A stretch of DNA of 64,000 nucleotides from Pinus tabuliformis (Eukaryota > Streptophyta > Pinopsida > Pinales > Pinaceae), in assembly GCA_031772625.1 (NCBI GenBank), contig CM062816.1, positions 826,876,556 to 826,940,555 of the forward strand. The letters are read 5' to 3'. This document shows positions 10,246 through 21,736 of the stretch, one piece after another. The first letter of the stretch is position 1. Every line of letters starts with the position of its first letter. Both the position numbers and the translations under genes were made by a program. A model generated the notes under the pieces. It saw only the letters and a program-made list of their open reading frames with translations. It was not told the DNA's origin and did no database searches.

Positions 10246-10715
10246 TCAACCTATCATGAAACACTGGATTATCAGAGAGCTTGACGCAACTCTGATTATC
10301 ACACATGATCCGGTAGCCTCCATATTCCTTCCGAATAGGTTCACAAGCAATTTTCTAAGCCATATGGCCTCACGCGAAGCTGTGCTTGCCGCCATATATT
10401 CTGCCTCAGATGAGCTCAAAGACACAGACTTTTGTTTCCTACTACACCAAGAGATCATCCTAATCCAATGTTTAAACAATACCCAGAGGTACTTTTCCGA
10501 ACCACTGAACTTCCTGCCCAATCTGCATCAGTAAATCCACTCAATCTGATATCCTTACTCTTGGTGTACAAGAGTCCATAATCTACTATTCCCTGTAAAT
10601 ACCTGAGAACATGTTTGGTTGATGCCCAGTGTGCCCTCTTCGGTTCCACCATAAATTGACTGAGGGTGTTGACAGAGTAGCAAATGTCTGGCCTGGTATT
10701 GACCAAATACATCAA
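10246..10715 (-). pseudogene. copia-2 RNase H (frameshifted)
   Basis: Two overlapping minus-strand frames. The upstream one (10715-10455) carries MMYLVNTRPDICYSVNTLSQF, FTDADWAGS with the first catalytic Asp, and the KSTSGYC block. The downstream one (10521-10246) carries SWCSRKQK, the SSSEAEYMAAS block with the catalytic Glu, and the LLVNLFG block. After that the frame is lost where the DN.S block should be. A frameshift joins the two near 10460-10520. Confidence 0.85.
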
Positions 10716-10733
10716 GGACCCTATGAGTTGCCT

Positions 10734-11549
10734 CTATAGGGTGGGATCAACATCCTTGTCTTCTGATGCATCAATCTTCTTCCAGTTGGTGATCAATGGC
10801 ATAGCCATAGGTCTACAGTCCTCCATCCCAAATATTTTCAGGATTTTTGTAGCATACCTCCCTTGCCCAAGGAAGATTTCTCCCTTCTGCTGCCAAACTA
10901 CCAACCCTAGGAAGTAGAGCATTCGTTCCAAATTCTTCATATCGAATTCTGTTACTAGATCCTTCTTGCAGTCACCAATGAGTCTGGATGATCCTGTCAA
11001 AAAGAGATCATCCACATACAATACTAAGATTAGTGGCTCGTTCTCTACAACCAGATAGTAGAGATTCGGATCCGCGTCACTCTTGACAAACCCCATCTTC
11101 TGCAAGTAGCCATCTATTCGACCATACCATGCTCTCGATGCTTGTTTTAGCCCATACAAGGCTTTCTTCAATCTGCATACATGAGACTTCTTCTCATGAG
11201 TTTCAAAGCCCTCTGGTTGTTCAATGTATACCTCCTCTTCTATTACCCCATTCAGAAATGTCGTTTTGACATCCATCTGATGGATCTCCCATCCCATCTA
11301 GGCTGCAAGAGATATCACAGTCCTAATAGATGTATACCTGGCTACCGGGGCGAAGGTCTCCTCATAGTCAATCCCTTCCTTTTGAGCATACCCCTTAGCC
11401 ACAAACCTGGCCTTGTATTTCTCAACACTGTCGTTTGCAGCGTATTTGATCTTGTAGATCCATCTTGAACCTACCACTGATATGTCTTGAGGTCTTGGCA
11501 CCACCTCCCAGACATCATTTACCATTATGGAGTTGTATTCCTCTACCAT
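10734..11549 (-). pseudogene. copia-2 reverse transcriptase (one in-frame stop)
   Basis: Two frames in the same phase, 11549-11298 and 11297-10734, separated by a single TAG. Visible blocks are [32 protein letters not shown], then [27 protein letters not shown], and the catalytic LYVDDLFLTG. This is the best-preserved RT of the copia-1/copia-2 family here. The nonsense codon lies between the finger and palm motifs. Confidence 0.9.
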
Positions 11550-11921
11550 CGCATCTAGCCAAACCTGATGTTGAGCTACCTCCTTGAAACTGGCAGGCTC
11601 TCCATCCTGAGCTACTAATGCCTGATATCTATCTCGTTTTTTTCGCTCCCTATTATTGTTTCTTAGGGCACCGATGGAGTCCTCTACATCTCACAAAATC
11701 TGACGAAGTTCCCTGCTAGTTCTTCCTCTGCCAGCAGGTGCTTTTGTTCACTCCTTCTCCTCATCTTGAGAGTATTCCTGTCCTAAGGAAGAATTCTCTA
11801 CTTTTGTTGGTTGAAGAGGCTCCTCTTTAGACTGCTCCTACGGCTCCTCTTTAGACTGCTCCTCAAAAGGCATCTCGCGAGATCTTCTGAAAGCCCTGTC
11901 CTCCATGAAATTTACATATCG

Positions 11922-12849
11922 TCATACTACTACCTTCCTGCTCCCTGGAAGATAGATTTTGTATGCCTTAGCGTTCTCACTATATCCTACCAGATATCCC
12001 TTTTCCGCGGTCTGATCCAACTCCTTCCTCTTTTCTTCGAGTAAGCGACAATATGCTAAACTCCCAAATATCCCGAAATGACTAACTTCAGGTGTCTTCC
12101 CTGTGAAGACTTTCTCTGGAGTAATCTTGCTTACTGCCCGATGAGGAGTCCTATTCTGAACATAGACTGTTGTGTTGCATGCTTCTGCCCACAGGAATTT
12201 TGGCATATCCTGATCATACATCATGGCCCTAAGTTGCTTCTGCAATAGTCATGTTATTTCTTTCTGCTACCCCATTCTGCTCTGAATTATATGGAGTTGT
12301 CCACTTTCTTCTGATGCCCTCCTTAGCGCAAAAATCAGTGAAGTCCTTATCGACAGATTCTCCACTATTATCTGAGCACAAAACTTTTATTTTCTTACCA
12401 ATCAGATTCTCCACTAGAGCCTTGAACTCCTTGAATCGACAGAAAACCTCATCCTTGGTTTTCAAAAAATAAATCCAAGTTTTCCTTGAGTGGTCATCAA
12501 TGAAGTTAAGGAAATACTCGGCATCACTAAGAGCTTTGATGGACATAGGTCCGCAGATATCAGAGTGTATCAATCTTAGTACACTCTTGGCCCTGTGTTT
12601 GCTCCTAGGAAATGTTGCCTTGGCATACTTTCCTAGAACACATCCCCTGCATACATCATCTCGTTCCATACTCAAATCCAGAACTCCTATTACAGTGCTC
12701 CTGAGAATTCTCAAAGCTCCATGGTGCAAGTGACACACTCTTCTGTGCCATAGTTCGTTCAATTCCTTGTCTACATGACTGCCTATTAGTGCCATTGGTG
12801 ATTCTGGTTGCAATCTATACAACCGATTACTTTTGATCCCGATCTGCAC
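11922..12849 (-). pseudogene. copia-2 GAG-pre-integrase and integrase
   Basis: The upstream frame (12849-12229) holds the HHCC zinc domain (HRRVCHLHHGAL, CRGCVLGK). The core follows, with the first Asp in IHSDICGPM, the second in CSDNSGE, and the Glu in NGVAERNNMT, so all three catalytic residues are readable. A frameshift near 12230-12245 leads to the C-terminal frame (12245-11922) with RTPHRAVSKITPEKVF and GYLVGYSENAKAYKIY. The 11550-11921 stretch is the acidic, poorly conserved linker to RT, in broken frames. Confidence 0.9.
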
Positions 12850-12918
12850 TTTCTTTTTCCAACTCGGGTGTTTGGCGTATACCTTCTCCTTGATGAAGTA
12901 GACATCATAGCCCTTGCC

Positions 12919-13350
12919 TTATAGTTGAGACACAAAAAGTAAGTTCATCCCCAATCCTGGTACATGCAGTACATTTGTAGCACGAAACCATTCTCTCGAT
13001 TCTGTTTGAAAAACTATGGTACCCTTCCCTACTGGAGTACACTTTGCCTTGTTCCCCATGGTGATCTGAAAGTTCATCTTCTCTTCTCGATATTCTGAGA
13101 ACACTCCCTGATTCTTGTCATATGCCACGAAGCACCACTATCTATATACAATACTTTTGATGATGCAGCACTAGTCATACACGGCACTTCGTCTTCCAGC
13201 CTAGAAGCCAACATAGAGAAATCGAAATCTCTTTCTCTTGTGCAATCTTCTGAAAATATGTGAGTCCCTTGACGTGGATGCCTCTGCATCGTGATCTTGA
13301 CCCATAACTGATTTTCCCTTTCTGTCTCTGATTACTTCCTCTGATACCAT
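12919..13350 (-). pseudogene. copia-2 protease; gag absent
   Basis: The minus-strand reading begins at ATG 13350-13348, which overlaps the LTR/primer-site junction exactly as in copia-1. It runs through a short linker, shifts frame once near 13250, and reaches MLASRLEDE and the retropepsin site LYIDSGASWHMT. A second shift follows near 13110, and then MNFQITMGNKAKC and GMNLLFVSQL are read. Only about 50 codons separate the primer site from the protease, so capsid and nucleocapsid regions are missing. Confidence 0.8.
13338..13349 (-). other. primer binding site of copia-2
   Basis: On the minus strand this reads TGGTATCAGAGG, one base different from the copia-1 site (…GAGC) and complementary to initiator Met tRNA. 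It directly follows the …TTTCACA end of the 5' LTR. Confidence 0.95.
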
Positions 13351-14364
13351 GTGAAAATTCTATCACTGCAACAACTGATTTATCTTTCCTACTTATTCCA
13401 CAATAAGTTATTTATGAAATTACTTCAATAAACATTAAAATAAATATTGTTGCAGATATCACACTGTAATACAGAAACAAACATATGCACAAGCAGTAAC
13501 ACATTGATACAGATATTTTGGACAACAGTCCCCGGAAAAACCCAATGTGGGAAAACTGGTGCAGCAACGGAGGATTTTATTATTCAGCAATTCTTTTGTA
13601 CAACAGGGTGCCAAACTGGCTTACGCACAGAGAGAAATAATTCTCCAGCACTTCTCTCAATCCCAGCGTCAGCCCGACTGACCTCTACGTGGCTCTCAAA
13701 CCCTCTGCGTCAGCCCGACTGACCTCTACGTGGCTCTCAAACCCTCTGCATCAGCCCGACTGACCTCTACGTGGCTCTCAAACCCTCTGCGTCAGCCCTG
13801 GGCCTTTCTGCGTCACTCACGCAGGGCTAGCAAGTGACTGCGCAGTCTTCTGTTGCCTCTGCATCTGCCTGAAAAGCCCTGCGTCTACCTCTCCTGCCTC
13901 AGCGCTGGTCTCCTGTCGCTGATCCCGCCTCTCTGCTCCAAACTTGCTGCCTCCTGACTGTTCACCAGACCACTGGTTCAATTTCTCAGCCAACCCCACT
14001 CCAGAAATTGAACTGACTGGTCTCCCTCAGTGTGTTCTCCAAGTGACCCTCAAGCCCCTCTTATACTTTTCTCGTTGACAAATCAACGGCCAAGATTAAA
14101 TCCCTAATCAACGGCTAAGATTAGATCTGGCTTGATCCATGACTTTTGGACCATTCTAACACAGTTTTATATTAATACAAATTAATATTTTATTTTCCCT
14201 AATTTTAGACTCAAGGACTCCATTAAAAATATTAATTATTTTAATATCTCCCAAACTGTTTAGACTCTACCCAAACCATTTCTGGATATTGGAGACCTCA
14301 TGTGCTTTAGCCTCTCCACCAATTTTCGTGGCTAGAGCACATCAGATGCTACCCCAAATCAACA
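13350..14364 (-). repeat. 5' LTR of copia-2
   Basis: A 1015-bp LTR, 82 bp longer than its partner at 8865-9797. The difference is exactly two extra copies of a 41-bp unit (13670-13792). The TATA box (minus) is at 14058-14065. The LTR/target junctions are exact, with CCAAC outside. Confidence 0.95.
13670..13792. repeat. 41-bp tandem repeat, three copies, in the copia-2 5' LTR
   Basis: Units start at 13670, 13711 and 13752, each beginning CAGCCCGACTGACCTCTACG. They are almost identical; one has CTGCATCAG for CTGCGTCAG. The partner LTR has a single copy near 9182-9222. Confidence 0.95.
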
Positions 14365-14369
14365 CCAAC

Positions 14370-14704
14370 TACTAATTTAATAAAAATTCTGTGATGAAGA
14401 AACTGAAAACTGAATGAGGTCAATCCTTGTCTTCCAAGCCCTGAAATTTGTAGTTCCTTCCAACTTGTTCTCTGACTTCACAGAGGAACCCATGGTTATA
14501 GATAAGCAATTAGATTGTAGATTACAATGCTACTTCCTTTGCCAAAGCTCTTCAACAGTGATCTTAATGTCCTTTCCTTCATCAAAGCTTTGATACATGT
14601 TGATTTTTCAAGTGCAAATGATACAAGCACTAATTTTTGAAAAACTAATAATTACTTCTAATGATGTGGATATTCTTTTAGCACTTCTAATGTTATCATT
14701 AAGC
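14370..14704. other. short intronic spacer, nothing recognised
   Basis: 335 bases between the target duplication of copia-2 and that of the solo LTR. AT-rich, without open frames or repeat termini. It is probably original intron sequence of the host gene. Confidence 0.4.
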
Positions 14705-14709
14705 AATTA

Positions 14710-15776
14710 CGTTGATTTGGGGTAGCATCGGATGTGCTCTAGCCACAAAATTTGGTGGAGAGGTTGGGGCACATGAGATCTCCAATACCCCGAAAGGGTT
14801 TGGGCAGATTCTAAACAAATCAAGAGATAATAAAATAATTAATATTTTTAAAATAAATTATTAATGTGTATTAATATGAATCTGTGTTAGAATGGTCCAA
14901 AAGACATGGATCGAGCCATATCTAATCTTAGTCATTGATTAGGGACTTAATCTCGGTCGTTGATATGTCAACGAGAAAAGTATAAGAGGAGGCTTGAGGG
15001 TCACTTGGAGAATACACCAGAGTGATCAGTCATTCTATTCTCTAGAGCAGGGTTTGCTAAGAGAGATAGAATTAGTGATCGGGAGTTGCAGCTGACGGAC
15101 ATTGAGTACAGAGAGACAGAGAGGCAGAGATAGTGTTGGGAGAGCAGTGCAGTAGGCAGGGAGAGTGACGCAAAGCCAGCCAGGGCCACGCAAAGGCAGC
15201 CGGGAGCTGCGCAGAGCCTCAGAGAGGCCAGCGTTGCTGACGCAGAGGGCCAGAGGGCTGACGCAAGGCCTCCTAAGTCTGACGCAAACCCATCTGGTGT
15301 GACGCAAGGCCAACACTGGGCAGAGAGGGGTTGACGCAATCCAGAGAGAGGCTGAGGTTGGGGTTTCTGGGGCAGATTGGTGTTGAGGAGCTGCCGGAAG
15401 GATTATCCGAGATTTCAGCGAGAAGATTTGTCTCAAACTAAGAGGTATTATTTCCAAGGGAATTCTCTGTTGGGTAGGCAAGTTTCGGCACCCAGATTGT
15501 ACTCTGATATTGCTTAATAACAAAACCCTCAGATAGTTACACCGGTTTTCCCACATAGGTTTTTTCCGGGGACATTGGTCCAAAAATAATGGTGTCATAT
15601 GGTGTGATTGTTTCTGTTTCTTTTAGTTGGTGATCTGTAATATGTTGAGCATGCACTAGTGTTTATTTTCAGTATTTACATTGTAAATAACTTGTTAAGT
15701 AACATAACAAGTAGGTAGGAATAAATCAGATAAAGTGCATGGAGGGTTTCTAAAAGTAGACTTAGAAACTTCAACA
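14710..15776 (+). mobile_element. solo LTR related to copia-1 and copia-2
   Basis: A 1067-bp LTR in plus orientation with no interior, flanked by the 5-bp target duplication AATTA (14705-14709 and 15777-15781). It starts CGTTGATTTGGGGTAGC, with the first T of TGTTGA mutated, and ends …CTTCAACA. The TATA box is at 14981-14988. It arose by recombination between two LTRs of one element. The region 15160-15350 carries at least six TGACGCA motifs. Confidence 0.92.
15160..15350 (+). promoter_or_regulatory. array of TGACGC motifs in the solo LTR
   Basis: At least six TGACGCA-type heptamers occur in about 190 bp, 180-370 bp downstream of the TATA box. TGACG is the core bound by plant TGA-type bZIP factors (established knowledge). 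The copia-2 LTRs carry the reverse complement TGCGTCA repeatedly in the equivalent place. A regulatory role is inferred, not shown. Confidence 0.4.
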
Positions 15777-15905
15777 AATTACACTTCAAAAATTCAACCA
15801 CAAATTCTCAAGGACAGTAGAGATCACAATGCACAAAGATAAAACCTATGTTGCAAGAAACGTGGGGTAGGAGGGTGTTTCCGTACGGAAACGGGTACGA
15901 AACGC

Positions 15906-15980
15906 TGAAACGCGTTTCAGGCCGTACTGCCACGTTTCACGAAACTGAAACGTGGCCAGTACGGCCTGAAACGCGTTTCA
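15906..15980. repeat. inverted repeat inside the hAT-like element
   Basis: Arms at 15906-15939 and 15946-15980 are complementary except for a one-base gap, with a 6-base loop. Each arm itself contains the palindrome AAACGCGTTT. It would fold into a strong hairpin and may help transposase binding. Confidence 0.85.
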
Positions 15981-16755
15981 AGGCCGTACGACCCATGTTT
16001 CAACTTTCAGCATTTACTTGTGTTTTTTTTATTTTTTATTTTTTTATTTGTTTTGTAATCTATTGTTACGTTAGCCTAGTGCCTTCTAGTTGCTTCCAGA
16101 TGCCTGTCTAAAGTTATAAAAGTGAAATTTTGCCCTAGTGTTGATATGCAGTTCATGGTAATGTTAAATTCTTAAAGTAAAAGTGATATTCTCCTTTATT
16201 TTTCATTTTCATCCTTTTACTTAAATTTTTAGCATTACCATGAAATGACTCAGGATGTTTGAGAGTGGTTTCGCCCTCATTGGATTTCATATGGAGAAAG
16301 TAGAATTTTAGATCTCACTCAAAATCCAGCAGACTTATCTGTTTTTCGGGATTTCAGGATTGGGGTGATTGCAATGTTTCCATTGGATTTTATCATGTAC
16401 TAGGGTATGGAACTTGTATTTAATCGAGAGAACAAAGCCCTCTATGCAGGGGATACTCCCAATAATCAAGAGAATGTAGGGTACTAGGGTATGAAACTTG
16501 TATTTAATCAAGAGCACTAAGGTCATTCGACTATGTAGGAGGAGACTCCCAATCAAGCACGAGACAAAAAATTAGAAATTTCTCGTGGCTGATTTTGGAT
16601 ATTTCTATTTTCATTATGTGATTATTCATGAGTAAATGTGATGTAAATTTAGATACTTATAGTTTATGCATTGACAATTGACAATTTTATCATAATGTAA
16701 TAAATTAAAATGTATCATATATGCTTTATGATTGCACATATTTCTTAAATGTCCT

Positions 16756-16792
16756 AATATATATCTATATATATATATATATATATATATAT
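16756..16792. repeat. AT dinucleotide microsatellite
   Basis: A nearly pure AT run of about 36 bp near the right end of the hAT-like element. Confidence 0.95.
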
Positions 16793-16896
16793 TCGCGTTT
16801 CCCCGTTTCCAAAATTTGGGGAGGTCGCGTTTCGTATCGCTTCCCGTTTCGGAAACTCGTACCCGTTTCCCCGTTTCGTGCAACCTTGGATAAAAC

Positions 16897-19800
16897 AAGA
16901 TTTACCCTAGGAAAACCCACTTAAGGGAAACACCCAACAACCTTTCCTTAGAGAAATTCTTCAGTTCAACAAGAGATACACCTAATTCCGCTACGTACAT
17001 ATGATGGTCAAACTAACCAACAATGCTATGGTCAAACATGGTCAAACTTCCCTCGTTTCAAGTCAATATTTTTCCCAACAAACTTGGCCTTGTCTAATCT
17101 ACCTATGTTGAAATTCGGCCTCCTAGAAACTTGGCATTGTTGCCTAGAATATGCCTAGAAACTTGCATGTGTGAAACTATAGGAGAGAGAACCACACGTG
17201 CGAAGTCAAAGAGAGATAGAAAAGATACTTGAGATGTCTTTGTCCTTCTTCTTTTCCTTTGCTTAGATGCCCAAAAGATGTCTTGTCTTGTGAGAGATCG
17301 AATTGTGCTTGAAGGAGGAGGTCGAGTGCCTTATATATAGTGTTATGGCTGGCCTGAATGGGTGTCTCTTCACTAGGGCTGACTTGACTTGAAAGAGGGC
17401 CCACATTGACAAGTTTGGAGCCAAAAATTCAAAATTCAAAATTTTCTCTTTTGAAAACGACATGAAGAACATGCCTTACATTTTTCATTATATATATTTC
17501 CAAGGCTAAAATATTAATTATGAAGACCAACCATAGCTACAAAATTCATCAAAATTGTCCTCTTTAAGGCCTATAAGGAAAAACTATATGTGCAAACCTA
17601 ATACTTAATTTCTCCCCTCACAAGAGCAATAGCTAGGGTTTTAGAAGTGGATGCCCTAAGGCATCCCCCCTTACTCCTTCAAAATCCTTCCTTGGAAATT
17701 TATGCCATAAAGACTCCATTAACCCTTGTTGGATAGGGCATTGGTCTAGTAGTATGTTGATCACCCTAAAAGTTAATAAAAAACCTTTTTCTCTTTATAT
17801 CTCCTAGACGGTTAGGGTAAATGCTATGGTTTTGGGGTTAATTTGTGCATAAACTTGTTGTTTTATTGCATGTGGGTGTGCGTAAACTGCTTGTTTCATT
17901 GCATGTAGGTGCGTAATATCCCAAACTAAAATATTCAGCAAATTCTTGGAATTTAACTCAACAAAAGTTGCTTCATAAAAATTTCATTCATTTAACAGAA
18001 CATTGACATGTAAAATGTAACAAATAGAGTAAGGCAACAAAAGTAATCTCAATTTTTATTATAATAAACTGGGGTTTACATGTTGATACAACTACTATAG
18101 CTGAGATAGAAAATTGGCCTCAGGAATCTACTCCAATGCTGCAGTGGCCCTCCAAAATAATCTAAATTGTGATTGCTAAGCTCTCCGGTGAATTCTGGAT
18201 GAATCCACCATGGGGAGAGATGGGTACTCGCCCACTCTCACTAAATCACTCGAGGATTTCCATCTTGGGGCTACAGCTGAAGCTGGAAACTCTCGGTTCT
18301 CCAAACCTCTCCACAAGAAAAATACTCAAATCCAAGATATCTTCAAATGGTCTCCTCCTCCTTTATAGATTTGATGGACCCCTCTAGAAGCCTTATTTTA
18401 TTATTATTTTAATCACTTAGTACTTTTTCCCTCCTTTAATTTTAATTAAAATACCTTTTTAATTCAGGAAAATGGTAAATCGGCCACCATCCCTCCTCAG
18501 CCCACTGAAAGTCACTTCCCACCATCTCATTTTGTAGATCTTCTCGTTCTGGTTCCAACGAGTTATTACACTAAGGTGTTCCGTCAAGTATGCCTCCCAG
18601 AATGCCACCTTAAGCGGAATTAATTGAGTTAGGCTCAATAATAACCCCGTTTTCTAAAAGTTGTCGAAATGCAACAAAATGAAAGGCAAGTTGTGTGGAT
18701 GATGGAATATGCCAAGCGAATGCCATTGAATCCCATAAAAACTTCTCAAAGCTTCCCCAAGAGCTCTGATGACATAATCATGCTCCCCTGACCTGGCCAT
18801 CCCATGCCCTGTAAATCCACCCTGAATGTACTATAGAGGAAAATAAAAATGGGGACATGACAAGGTGGCTCAATGTCTAAGGTTTGTCTCTATAAATCAT
18901 ATACAAGCAAAATCTAGCGTAGGGGATGGCCTAACATACCCTAGAATGCTTGACATCGCCCTTTATTCTTGTTGTTTATGCATGTATAATAGTCATAAAA
19001 CAACTGACCCTAGTTAAACCCTAACCCCTATTTGATAGCCTTGTTCCACTCTTGTTCAAGATCATCTTGAGTTCTTTTCATAGGCTGCTATATGACATTG
19101 AATGCCATATTATTGAAGATCATCCAAACCATAACTTTTCTATTTCAATTACCAATTTCCAATTGCTAATTTATCTGAATCAAATACGATCACAAGAATT
19201 TCATTGCATTGCAAAATTTGTTGGTTGCATCCCAAAAAGGTTATTATTTACATAGTCATCAGGCATTTCCATTTGTACAACCATGAACCTAAAAGGTATA
19301 TAACACTATTTGAGAAACCCATCACTTTATTACTTGCATGAATACAATCACTATTAGTTTCCAATATTTACTTTGAACAAAGAAATAATTGAAAATGAAC
19401 CCAAGCACAATGCAAATGAATGCAGTTTGCCAGTTAGTGTTCTTATCCAATATTTACCTCAAACACAGAGAAATAATTGAAAATGAATCCAGGCACAATG
19501 CACGATAGATCTAGTAACCAGGGAGTAGTGGTTGTGAAAGGGGGTGTAAGTTCAACTCCTCATACAAAAATATGCATGTCGTAACTCTATGCCCATGTTG
19601 ATGTTTGCAGCTCAGGCAGGTATTTTACACAGGCCTATATGTCGACACTTGCAGAAGTCGTCCATAGTCTCCTTAGATACTTGCTCTAATTTCAACATGT
19701 TGCTAATGTAACGTACCCTAACTTAGGAAAAAGCACATATTTTTATGTTGGCCCATTGAGCTAAAGTAAACTTAGGAAAAGTAAAGTAAATTACTTTAGT

Positions 19801-20620
19801 TAATAAGTTTTAGTCTCAGCCCTTGATCTCGAGTGAGGCAAGAATTTATCTCAGCCGTCAATCACTTTGGAGATTAGGGTTATGGATTCAGCTCAATGTG
19901 AAGTTACAAAAGCAAGGCTAGGGAGATGGGAAAGACACACACTATGGCAACACAAGATTGAGTATCTTCTTAGTGAGTGTTGGGTTCGAGGAACGGCAGC
20001 AAGAAAATCTGGATCAGCCAAGGAGGGTTGATCAGTCCGATTTGATCCAGGGTTGTAAGTTATTCCTCAGTTGGGCCATTATCCCAGGACAAGGGCCCAC
20101 GTAAGTTTGGATTATTAATGAAAAATGCTGATTGGACAAAATCTATATGTCATCTTTTATGAGATCAGTTATTCTATTTTTGTTTCCGCTAAGTTAAGAA
20201 CCTAACTGCGTAAGTTATTCAATAGATCTTGCTTCTGCTAGGTTAATAATTTACCAGTGTTAGGTTTAGCGGAAATGAACAGCTCAGTGGTACTAGCTAA
20301 AAGGAATATGGGCTTCTAATCACATGGGCAAGCTTGTCATATAATGTTTCCATTTTAGAAGATAAAGTAGACAACATTTCAATTGGTTTCAGAAACTGGG
20401 CTACAATTTAGGAAGCCATCCGGTATTATCCACTATCTCAAGTGTATGTGATAAAGGGAGAAAAATTCTTAGACCTATTAACATTAACTGAATGCATCCA
20501 TGCAATTAAGTAGTTTTAACTTTTAATAAATGGAAGGTAAATTAGGATACCAAACCTGTTTCATTTACAATCTCAATGGCATCTAGGAAATGAAAGAAAG
20601 TGCATTCTCCAAGCCATTAC
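16897..20620. other. intronic sequence with old repeat remnants
   Basis: No coding exon found. 16897-17640 resembles a decayed minus-strand LTR into which the hAT-like element inserted: it has the GGAAAACCC…GGGAAACACCC block at 16911-16934 and a TATATATAAGG-type TATA box on the minus strand near 17333. 17930-18570 has LTR-like ends (GTAATATCCC and, inverted, TGTAATAACTCG), but I found no matching target duplication. 19361-19501 holds a diverged direct repeat. 19700-20300 looks like another old LTR remnant. Confidence 0.4.
19361..19501. repeat. diverged direct repeat, about 55-bp unit
   Basis: Copies start at 19361 and 19447. They share CCAATATTTAC, GAAATAATTGAAAATGAA and GCACAATGCA blocks. 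Origin unknown. Confidence 0.75.
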
Positions 20621-20847
20621 CTCAACATTAGCTGAGTGCCTTGACGTCTCAAGAGATTCTTCAGCATCTTTGCCATATTCCAGACTCTTAGACTCAACTT
20701 CTTGGTTTGAGGTTTGGATTTCTACAACAGTATCATCTGAATCTTTCCTGCTGTCACTTTCCATGGTTCCACTTTTAGTGTTCATCACTGAACTGTATTC
20801 TCTCTCTCCAATTCCTATGCGGAAATCCATTTTCTCTTTTTCTTTCC
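20621..20847 (-). CDS. host gene exon: acidic/basic linker before the KH domain
   Basis: A 227-base exon between TTGCTGCAG (acceptor) and GAG|GTAATG (donor). It starts with two bases that complete a Gly codon from the 47.5-kb exon and reads 75 residues, from KEKEKMDFRIG to HSANVE. The sequence is rich in Ser, Glu and Asp and probably disordered. It ends in phase 0, joining VDDSLLRF of the 8303-8340 exon. No stop is present in this frame. Confidence 0.75.
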
Positions 20848-21736
20848 CTGCAGCAATATTGAATTGATTAGCAATCCTTGACAGCCAGGAAGGTAAGTTG
20901 GCAAAAACAATCTTAAAACAAAAGGCTTAAATAACATGGACTATTCTAAATATAATTGTGCTAATCCTTTCAACAAGAGATGTTACAACCTAAAGAAACC
21001 AAGCTGCTGGCTAAATTATCATTTGCATGTTAACATTAAACCTTCATCCATATGCTTTCCATGGAATTTCGGAATAAGATTAGTTAGAACTTGCAGCCAA
21101 TTTGAGTATGTAATTCCTCTGAATGAGAATTTACATAGTCACCTTCACCTCCGCTGCTGGTTGGGCATTCTCACTTTTCTTTCTGCATGATACAGACAGA
21201 GTCCCAACCTATTTATATAAATGGCAGAAACCAGATTAACGGCAAGTAGTCTGTGTGGGTGAAGATTTCCAAACAACGGAGGAATATTAAGGTTTGGAGC
21301 CTGGACCATGCAGACACGTTGTTTGTGAAGTTTGAATGCATTAAGAAACAGACTCTTGAGATACCCAGTGATTAATGAGGATAGATTCTACAGGGTTTCA
21401 AGTTTAGGATGGTGTTGAAAGTTTCAAATTCAGCGAACCCCAATGAAAATTTAAAGTTTGTTTTGGTTCGGTGAAGGGTTCATTGAGGTTTTCCACCGCC
21501 GACCACTTCCATGTACTGCTGTGAGTTTTAATCAGAGCTTTTCACGTGCTGCTGTGATCTGTGCATCCTCTCCTATCCATACTATTGATCGAACAAGTTC
21601 TAGACTTCGGGCCTCATTCAGGAGTCTGAATGATGGCGATGTGGATTTGCTGCACTGGGCAAACTGTATTTCATATGTGTGGCAATGAGCCGAGGTTGTA
21701 GTTTATGCCAAGTAATCTGTGGCGGAGAAAGTAATT
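20848..21736. other. intronic sequence, nothing recognised
   Basis: 889 bases immediately upstream of the host exon (minus strand). They hold the 3' part of the long intron with a pyrimidine-rich acceptor side. A splice-like segment near 21140-21180 was considered and rejected on phase. Confidence 0.45.

Larger units (their letters stand above)
8865..14364 (-). mobile_element. copia-2, full-length but decayed Ty1/copia element
   Basis: A 5500-bp element with two LTRs, an initiator-Met primer site, a polypurine tract and a 5-bp target duplication CCAAC on both sides (8860-8864 and 14365-14369). Coding order on the minus strand is protease, GAG-pre-integrase, integrase, RT, RNase H. Gag is missing, as in copia-1. 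The LTRs look about 93% alike apart from a tandem-repeat expansion. It sits in a host intron in the same orientation as the host gene. At least one nonsense codon in RT and several frameshifts make it inactive. Confidence 0.95.
15846..16888. mobile_element. non-autonomous hAT-like element (1043 bp)
   Basis: Flanked by the 8-bp direct repeat GATAAAAC (15838-15845 and 16889-16896). The terminal inverted repeats are imperfect: CTATGTTGCAAGAAACG on the left and, inverted from the right, CAAGGTTGCACGAAACG. The 8-bp duplication and CA…GTTGCA ends are typical of hAT elements. The inside is non-coding, with CGTTTC/GAAACG repeats at both ends and an AT microsatellite near the right end. It needs transposase from elsewhere. 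Confidence 0.88.

Noticed and set aside
9911..10534. 207-codon plus-strand open frame
   Set aside because: It lies antisense to copia-2 RNase H and its 3' region. There is no domain and no codon or family support.
15035..15598. 187- and 112-codon open frames on the minus strand of the solo LTR
   Set aside because: They are caused by the GC-rich TGACGCA repeats of the LTR. They lie entirely within a non-coding LTR bounded by a target duplication.
17930..18570. Possible solo LTR on the minus strand (ends GTAATATCCC and TGTAATAACTCG)
   Set aside because: The termini look LTR-like, but I could not find a matching 5-bp duplication or a second copy. It was kept only as a remark in the intronic region.
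21138..21182. Possible small host exon reading KKSENAQPAAEVK on the minus strand with a TGCAG acceptor and a GTGACT donor
   Set aside because: Its phases fit neither the 47.5-kb exon nor the 20.6-kb exon, which already join perfectly to each other.
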